64,000 bases of DNA. Origin: Prevotellaceae bacterium KH2P17. Its GTDB lineage: Bacteria > Bacteroidota > Bacteroidia > Bacteroidales > Bacteroidaceae. The stretch lies in contig FZRE01000001.1 in the NCBI GenBank assembly GCA_900199655.1, positions 186,001 through 250,000 on the forward strand, given 5' to 3'. Each line of letters opens with the position of its first letter. Position 1 is the first letter of the stretch. This document shows, piece by piece, positions 58,023 to 64,000 of this stretch. Under the pieces are notes generated by a model. It was given only the letters and a program-made list of their open reading frames with translations, was not told where the DNA came from and searched no databases. The position numbers were made by a program, and so were the translations under genes.

Positions 58023-61000
58023 ATGAAGAAAGTTGCAAAGTGGGCCGGAATTGCGATTCTTGTGCCCATCCTGCTGTTTGCGTTGCTTGTTCTGTTGTTT
58101 TACTTCCCCCCTTTTCAGAACTGGGCAGTAAAGCAGGTGGCCGCTTATGCTTCACGCCAAACGGGCATGGAGATAAGCGTTGAGCACGTAAACCTTGATT
58201 TCCCACTTAATTTAGGCATTGATGGCGTCAAGGTGCTGCAGCCCAACGACTCGCTGCCACAGGTCAGAGACACTGTTGCCGACGTGGGTCACGTGGTTGC
58301 CGACATCCGTCTGCTGCCCCTGCTGCGCAAACAGGTGGAGATAGACGAGCTGCGGTTCAACGACCTGAAGGTGAACACGGCCAACCTGATACACGAGGTG
58401 CGCATCCGCGGAAGGGTGGGGCAGCTGGCCCTGAAGGCCCACGGTATAGACCTGAACCGTGAGACCGTGAGGCTGAACGAGGCGCAGATAGCCGACGGCA
58501 GCATACAGATAGAGCTGAGCGACACCGTGCCGCCGGACACTGCTCCGAGCAAGAACTTCTGGAAAATACGGCTCGACAGCGTCCGCTTTACCCGTACCGC
58601 GCTGGCCGTCCATCTGCCCGGCGACACGCTCTCGGTTTCTGCCATGATGCAGCATGCCACCGCAACCGGCGGCTACCTTGACCTGCACAAGGGCCTCTAC
58701 AAGGCAGCAAGCCTGCTGTGGCAGGGGGGCACGCTGCACTATGACAACAACTTCGAGCCACGAGCAGAGGGTTTGGACTTCAACCATTTAGCTTTGGAGG
58801 AGCTGACACTGAAGGCCGACTCCTTTTATTATTGTGACTCGCGGCTCGACATACGCCTGCGCGAGAGCCGGTTCCGCGAAAAGAGCGGCCTTGCCGTGAG
58901 CAACCTGAGCGGTCCCTTCTCCATGGACTCCACGCGGTTGTGGATGCCCGCGCTGGCTGTTCGCACTCCGGAGTCGACCCTCAGTGCCGACTTTGAGATG
59001 GACCTCAATACCTTTGACGACTGCAACCCGGGCAAGCTGAAGGCCACAGTGCACGGCAGCATCGGCAAGCAGGACCTCATGCACTTCGTTGCCGATGTGC
59101 CCGCACAGTTCCGCAGGCACTGGCCAAACTATCCGCTGCGCGTAGACGGCGTGATGCGGGGCAACATGCAGAAAGCCCACTTTGCCGGGTTGGTGCTGCG
59201 GTTGCCCTCGGCTTTCAACGTAAAGGCCGACGGTTTCATCAGTCATCTTACCGACATGAAGCGGCTGGCTGCCGATGTCGACATCGACGCCCGCACCTAT
59301 AACCTCGGCTTCCTCACGGCTCTGCTCGACAGGGAGACCGCCCGCAGCATCCGCATTCCATCCGGTATATGGCTGAAAGGCAACCTGAAGAAGACCGGAA
59401 ACGTGTATGCCGCCCGCTTTACTGCCCGCGAGGGCGGGGGCAGCGTGGGCGGAACGGCCTCGGTAGATGTTGACCGCATGGCCTATCAGGCTAAGCTCCG
59501 GGCCAACAACCTGCCCCTGCAACACTTCGTGCCGGGGCAGGGTTTGCACGCCTTTACTGGCTCGGTAGACGCCCGGGGCGTGGGTACCGACTTCCTCTCG
59601 CCCCGCACCCGCCTCTCTGCCAAGGTCAACATCGGCCGCTTCAGGTACGGAGACTACAGCCTGGACCACATGAGTGGCGTGGCAACCATAGCCAACGGGC
59701 GGATAAAAGCCGATGTTGACAGCCGCAACCGGCTACTCATGGGGCAGCTCTCCTTAAACGCGCAGACCTCCAAGCGTAGCCTGCGCGGCACGTTCTCCTT
59801 CGACTTGAGCAAGGCCGACCTGTTCCGTCTCGGCATTGCCGACAGTGAACTGTCGGCTGCCCTCAGCGGTCACGTTGACGTGAATACCGACTTCCGCGAC
59901 TACTACAAGGTGCAGGGGCGGGTGAGCGACATATCAGTGGCCGACGGGCGGCAGTCCTATCGGCCCGAAGATGTGGTGCTCGACGTGCTTGCCAACCGTG
60001 ATACAACCCACGCGGTGGTAGACTGCGGCGACTTCCACCTCAACCTCAACGCCCGCGGGGGCTACCGCCGGGTGCTGGCGCAGGGCAGCGGTTTCGTGAC
60101 CGAACTGCAGCGGCAGCTCAAGAACAGGCATATAGACCAGGTGCGACTGCGCAGCCGTTTGCCGCTCGGACGCGTCTATCTGACCAGCGGAAGGAACAAC
60201 ATTGTAGGCCGTATCCTGCAACGCTACGGCTACACTTTTGGCCAGGCGTTCATGGACATGACGTCGTCGCCCGTGGCGGGGCTCAACGGCAACGTGCGGA
60301 TTGAGGCGCTGACGGCAGACAGCATACAGATAGATACGGTGAAGTTTGCCGTTATCTCGGATGCCACCGAGATGACTTACACCGCCCAGGTGCGCAATAA
60401 CAAGAAGAATCCGCAGTACGTTTTCAACGCTCTTTTTAACGGTAACATCGATGAGAACGGCACTAATCTGACGGCGCAGATATTCGATGAAAACGACAAA
60501 CTGGGCATCAGCCTCGGCGTGGCGGGCGATATGGAGCCGCACGGCATACGCTTCCACCTCTTTGGCGATGACCCGATACTGGGTTACAAGCAGTTTGCGG
60601 CCAATGCGGACAACTACGTTTTCCTGGGCGACGACCGCCGCGTGTCGGCCAATCTGAAGCTGGTGGCAGCCGACGGCATGGGCGTTCAGGTCTACACCAA
60701 CGACGAGGACCGCGACCATCTGCAGAACGTAACCGTCTCGCTCCATCAGTTCGACCTGGAGAAAGTGCTCTCCGTGATTCCCTATACGCCCGATGTTGCG
60801 GGCATGATGAACGGCGACCTGCACCTTATACAGACGGCCGACGAGCTCTCGGTGTCGTCGGACGTGCGCATAGACAACATGTTCTACGAACAAAATCCGA
60901 TGGGTAACGTGGGTGCCGAGATAGTGTACATGCCGCGGCAGGACGGCTCCCACTATGTAGACGGCATACTCTATCGCGACGACAACGCCGTGGGAACCCT

Positions 61001-62648
61001 CCGGGGCACGTACAATTCGGCTGGTGCAGGCTTCATGGATGCCACGCTGAAGCTTGAACGGCTGCCGCTGTCGATGATGAACGGCTTCATTCCCGAGCAG
61101 CTCTTCGGCTTCCGAGGCTATGGAGACGGCGAGCTGAAGATACGAGGAGCCCTGTCGAAACCCGATGTTGACGGCGAAATCTACCTCGATTCGGCCTACC
61201 TGATGAGTGCTCCGTACGGCGTGGAGATGCGCTTTGCCAACGACCCCGTGCGCATACAGGACAGCAAACTGCTGTTCGAGAACTTCGAGTTGTATGCCAA
61301 CAACGACAGTCCGCTTAATGTTTCGGGCTCTTTCGACTTCTCGAATACCAACCGGATGATGCTCGACGTGCGCATGCGGGCACAGAACTTTGAGATCATA
61401 GACGCCAAGGAGAACCCCCGTTCGGAGGCCTACGGCAAGGCGTTCGTGAACTTCTACGGAGCCATGCGCGGGCCGGTTGAGAACCTGTCGCTATTGGGCA
61501 GGCTCGAAGTTCTGGGCTCTACGGACATGACTTACGTGCTGCGAGACTCGGAACTGGCCACCGACACGCAGCTTGACGAGCTGGTTAAGTTCACCGACTT
61601 CAATGACACAACGACCGTGCAGGTAGTTCAGCGGCCGCAGCTCACGGGTTTCAACATGAACCTGAGCATCAACGTAGACGAGTCGGCACACATCATGTGC
61701 ATGCTCAATGCCGACCACAGCAACTACATAGACCTCATGGGCGGCGGCGACTTGCGGCTTAGCTACAATCCGACGGACGACATCAGGCTCACCGGCCGCT
61801 ACACTCTGAACAACGGAGAGATGAAATATTCGCTGCCGGTTATTCCGCTCAAGACCTTCACCATACAGGACGGCAGCTACATAGAGTTCCAGGGAGAGCC
61901 CTACAACCCGCTGTTGCACATCGCTGCCACGGAGCGGATGAAGGCTTCGGTCAACGAAGGAACGGGGCAGGGGCGGCAGGTTGAGTTCGAAACCGGCGTG
62001 AAGTTGTCGAAGACATTGAACAGTCCGGGCATCGAATTCATCATCGAGGCGCCCAATGACATGAGCATTCAGGACGAGCTGAACACCATGACGGCCGAGG
62101 GACGCAGCAAGGTCGCCATCACTATGTTGGCCTCCGGCATGTACCTCTCGGATGGAAATACGCGCGCGTTCTCCATGAACAGCGCGCTCAGCTCGTTCCT
62201 GCAAACCGAGATAAACAACGTGGCAGGCTCGGCGCTGCGCTCCATGGGGCTCGATTTAGGTATGAGTGTAGACAACACGGTGGGTGCAAGCGGCGCCATG
62301 CACACCGACTACAACTTCCGTTTTGCCAAGCGATTGTGGAACAACAGGCTCAATATCGTGGTGGGAGGAAAGGTCTCCTCGGGCTCTGACCTGGAGCAGG
62401 GACGCGACCAGACCTTCTTTGACAACGTGGAGCTTGAGTACCGGCTGGACCAGAACTCCAGCAAGTATTTGCGCCTGTTCTACAACAACAATAAGTACGA
62501 CTGGCTCGAAGGGCCCATCGGCGAGTACGGAGCAGGCTTCATGTGGCGCCGCAAACTGCAGCACTTCTGGGACATCTTCAACTTCAAGAGCGACAAAGTA
62601 CAGCTGCCGCAACAACCAAGAGACTCTGTAAGAAATGAAAAGAAATAA
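58023..62648 (+). CDS. tamB: TamB-like translocation and assembly module protein (DUF490)
   Basis: A 1541-residue inner-membrane-anchored protein spanning the periplasm. The start at 58023 begins MKKVAKWAG and leads to a membrane anchor (about residues 8-31, IAILVPILLFALLVLLFYF). The rest is repetitive beta-strand, typical of the long lipid-transfer groove of TamB/AsmA-like proteins, and the C-terminal 300 residues carry the DUF490 pattern (SLPVIPLKTFTIQDGSYIEFQGEPYNP, and ITMLASGMYLSDGNTRAFSMNSALSSFLQTEINNVAGSALRSM). It probably moves phospholipids or helps outer-membrane protein assembly. It overlaps the next gene by 14 nt. Confidence 0.92.
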   Translation: MKKVAKWAGIAILVPILLFALLVLLFYFPPFQNWAVKQVAAYASRQTGMEISVEHVNLDFPLNLGIDGVKVLQPNDSLPQVRDTVADVGHVVADIRLLPLLRKQVEIDELRFNDLKVNTANLIHEVRIRGRVGQLALKAHGIDLNRETVRLNEAQIADGSIQIELSDTVPPDTAPSKNFWKIRLDSVRFTRTALAVHLPGDTLSVSAMMQHATATGGYLDLHKGLYKAASLLWQGGTLHYDNNFEPRAEGLDFNHLALEELTLKADSFYYCDSRLDIRLRESRFREKSGLAVSNLSGPFSMDSTRLWMPALAVRTPESTLSADFEMDLNTFDDCNPGKLKATVHGSIGKQDLMHFVADVPAQFRRHWPNYPLRVDGVMRGNMQKAHFAGLVLRLPSAFNVKADGFISHLTDMKRLAADVDIDARTYNLGFLTALLDRETARSIRIPSGIWLKGNLKKTGNVYAARFTAREGGGSVGGTASVDVDRMAYQAKLRANNLPLQHFVPGQGLHAFTGSVDARGVGTDFLSPRTRLSAKVNIGRFRYGDYSLDHMSGVATIANGRIKADVDSRNRLLMGQLSLNAQTSKRSLRGTFSFDLSKADLFRLGIADSELSAALSGHVDVNTDFRDYYKVQGRVSDISVADGRQSYRPEDVVLDVLANRDTTHAVVDCGDFHLNLNARGGYRRVLAQGSGFVTELQRQLKNRHIDQVRLRSRLPLGRVYLTSGRNNIVGRILQRYGYTFGQAFMDMTSSPVAGLNGNVRIEALTADSIQIDTVKFAVISDATEMTYTAQVRNNKKNPQYVFNALFNGNIDENGTNLTAQIFDENDKLGISLGVAGDMEPHGIRFHLFGDDPILGYKQFAANADNYVFLGDDRRVSANLKLVAADGMGVQVYTNDEDRDHLQNVTVSLHQFDLEKVLSVIPYTPDVAGMMNGDLHLIQTADELSVSSDVRIDNMFYEQNPMGNVGAEIVYMPRQDGSHYVDGILYRDDNAVGTLRGTYNSAGAGFMDATLKLERLPLSMMNGFIPEQLFGFRGYGDGELKIRGALSKPDVDGEIYLDSAYLMSAPYGVEMRFANDPVRIQDSKLLFENFELYANNDSPLNVSGSFDFSNTNRMMLDVRMRAQNFEIIDAKENPRSEAYGKAFVNFYGAMRGPVENLSLLGRLEVLGSTDMTYVLRDSELATDTQLDELVKFTDFNDTTTVQVVQRPQLTGFNMNLSINVDESAHIMCMLNADHSNYIDLMGGGDLRLSYNPTDDIRLTGRYTLNNGEMKYSLPVIPLKTFTIQDGSYIEFQGEPYNPLLHIAATERMKASVNEGTGQGRQVEFETGVKLSKTLNSPGIEFIIEAPNDMSIQDELNTMTAEGRSKVAITMLASGMYLSDGNTRAFSMNSALSSFLQTEINNVAGSALRSMGLDLGMSVDNTVGASGAMHTDYNFRFAKRLWNNRLNIVVGGKVSSGSDLEQGRDQTFFDNVELEYRLDQNSSKYLRLFYNNNKYDWLEGPIGEYGAGFMWRRKLQHFWDIFNFKSDKVQLPQQPRDSVRNEKK

Positions 62649-64000
62649 CCTTCTACCGGCCCTCTGGGCACTGTTGCTGGCAGCAGTAGCCGCCTCGTGC
62701 TCCACTACCAGCGCCATTCCCGAGGGCGAACAGCTCTTTACCGGGCTCAAGCACATCAAGTACACGAACTTCGAGAAGAGCAAGCATGCCACCACCACGC
62801 AGGAAGAAATGGAGTACGCGCTGGCTTCGGCACCCAACGGAGCGCTCCTGGGCAGCAGCTATTACCGCACGCCTTTCCAGTTCAAGCTCTGGATATGGAA
62901 TGCTTTTTCGCGCTCGGAGAGCGGCTTCGGCAAGTGGATGGTCCGCGCTTTCGGCACCCAACCCAAGCTGATGAGCGCCGTGAACCCCGCTCTGCGCGCA
63001 CAGGTGGCGGCCTCGCAGCTGCGCAAGTACGGCTACTTTGACGGCAAGGTGGGCTATGAAGTCATTACACAGCACAACCCCAAGAAGGCCAAAGTGGCCT
63101 ACACGGTCGATATGGGCCATCTGTGGACGCTCGACTCCGTGCGCTACGTCAACTTTCCACCGTTTGCCGACAGCCTCATAACGGCCCATGCCGCCGAGGC
63201 GCTCATCAGAAAGGGCGACCCCTTCAGCGTGCCCGCGCTCGAAAGCGAGCGCCAACGCGTGAGCCGGCTCTTCCGCAACAACGGCTATTATTACTACAAG
63301 GCGAGTAATGCCTCGTATCTGGCCGATACGGTGAACGTGCCCGGCAAGGCGCGCGTGAGGCTGCAGATGGCCGACAGCTTGGAGACTCGCGAAACCAGGC
63401 AGTGGTACATCGGCAACATCAACGTGAACTTCCGCAAGCAGTTCATGGAGGTGCTGCGCGACAGCATGCGCCGGGGCCACTTCACGGTGCGCTACAACGG
63501 GCGCCGCCCACCCATCCGTATGGGCGCCGTCAGGGGCGGACTGCGGTTCCGTCCGCGCCAGCTCTACAACCTCGAGAACGAGGAGCAGGCCGCCTTGAAC
63601 CTGCACAGCATGGGCCTGTTCAGCTACAGTTCGCTGCAATTTACGCCCCGCGACTCGTCCGAAACGTGCGATACGCTGAACCTGACGATGGACTTGGTGT
63701 TCGACAAACCTTACCAGTTCTACATCGAAGCCAATGCCAAGGGCAAGACGTCGGGCCGCATCGGCCCCGAGCTGGTGCTGGGTTTAACGAAGAACAACGC
63801 CTTCCACGGGGGCGAGAAGCTGGACATCAACCTGCACGGCTCCTACGAGTGGCAGACCGGACACAATGCCGAGGGAAGCTCGTCGAAGTTCAATTCCTAC
63901 GAGTACGGTGGCGACGTATCGCTCGTGTTGCCGCGACTGCTCACGCCGAACACCATCTTCAAGACCCTTGAACGCCGTGAGCAAGGCGCCCGAAGGTATC
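62635..64000 (+). CDS. BamA/TamA-family lipoprotein (TamL type), 3' truncated
   Basis: The reading frame opens at ATG 62635, inside the tamB 3' end, and stays open for 455 codons to the window edge. It begins with a lipoprotein signal (ALLLAAVAASC). POTRA-like repeats follow, with PEGEQLFTGLKHIKYTN, LRKYGYFDGKVGYEV, LESERQRVSRLFRNNGYYYY and FRPRQLYNLENEEQAALNLHSMGLFSY. The pattern is that of the BamA superfamily; in Bacteroidota the lipid-anchored form encoded next to tamB is called TamL. The barrel domain is cut off. Coupling with tamB supports a joint TamB-TamL module. Confidence 0.9.
   Translation, partial: MKRNNLLPALWALLLAAVAASCSTTSAIPEGEQLFTGLKHIKYTNFEKSKHATTTQEEMEYALASAPNGALLGSSYYRTPFQFKLWIWNAFSRSESGFGKWMVRAFGTQPKLMSAVNPALRAQVAASQLRKYGYFDGKVGYEVITQHNPKKAKVAYTVDMGHLWTLDSVRYVNFPPFADSLITAHAAEALIRKGDPFSVPALESERQRVSRLFRNNGYYYYKASNASYLADTVNVPGKARVRLQMADSLETRETRQWYIGNINVNFRKQFMEVLRDSMRRGHFTVRYNGRRPPIRMGAVRGGLRFRPRQLYNLENEEQAALNLHSMGLFSYSSLQFTPRDSSETCDTLNLTMDLVFDKPYQFYIEANAKGKTSGRIGPELVLGLTKNNAFHGGEKLDINLHGSYEWQTGHNAEGSSSKFNSYEYGGDVSLVLPRLLTPNTIFKTLERREQGARRY

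Noticed and set aside
59934..60953. 339-codon minus-strand frame opposite tamB
   Set aside because: Antisense artefact inside a well-supported gene.

Overview
The window is chromosomal DNA of a Bacteroidales bacterium, most like Prevotellaceae. The evidence is paired SusC/SusD outer-membrane systems, a GldH lipoprotein, a hybrid two-component regulator tail with an AraC-type output domain, and many promoters of the Bacteroidota TAnnTTTG type. The gene order purH-mreB-mreC-mreD-mrdA-rodA is also characteristic. Species cannot be read from the sequence alone. I saw no rRNA, tRNA, CRISPR array, intact insertion sequence, integrase or phage structural gene.

Layout. 1-0.8 kb: 3' end of a hybrid two-component regulator. 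0.8-1.86 kb: non-coding repeats. 1.86-8.4 kb: a stand-alone IMP cyclohydrolase domain of PurH and the elongasome cluster mreBCD-mrdA-rodA. 8.6-12.6 kb (minus strand): metF-holB-ricT-gldH. 13-17.2 kb: a GH2 enzyme facing a GH97 alpha-glucosidase, the latter behind a LuxR-type regulator. 18-21 kb: a DUF1349 protein, two small membrane proteins and a flavin reductase-like protein among dense repeats. 21.7-27.8 kb: GH92, GH125, an MFS transporter and GH130, which together fit breakdown of mannosidic N-glycan chains.

28.1-34.4 kb: four overlapping genes form a Wadjet-type (JetABCD) SMC/condensin-like anti-plasmid system with a TOPRIM nuclease subunit. 34.5-42.5 kb: a run of a NagB-like sugar-phosphate deaminase, MFS permease, GH9 enzyme, membrane-anchored receiver/AraC regulator, ROK kinase and two ThuA-like proteins. 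43-54.7 kb: two SusC/SusD pairs, a second ROK protein and a surface lipoprotein. The block from about 28 to 55 kb is visibly more AT-rich than its flanks and looks like accessory DNA; its carbohydrate part could target an amino-sugar oligosaccharide (inference). 55.3-57.6 kb returns to GC-rich core genes (TetR regulator, FabG, an RluA-family pseudouridine synthase). 58-64 kb: TamB and the start of its lipoprotein BamA-family partner (TamL), which runs off the window.

The least explained structure is a family of non-coding arrays with an exact 22-nt period. Each has about 17 nt of lead-in and three units. Five copies share one sequence class and two share another; the two copies of the second class lie on either side of the AT-rich block, one of them just upstream of the Wadjet promoter. 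A second, unrelated repeat family of about 110 nt, built of CCTCCCC/GGGGAGG hairpins, clusters at 1 kb and 20-21.5 kb.
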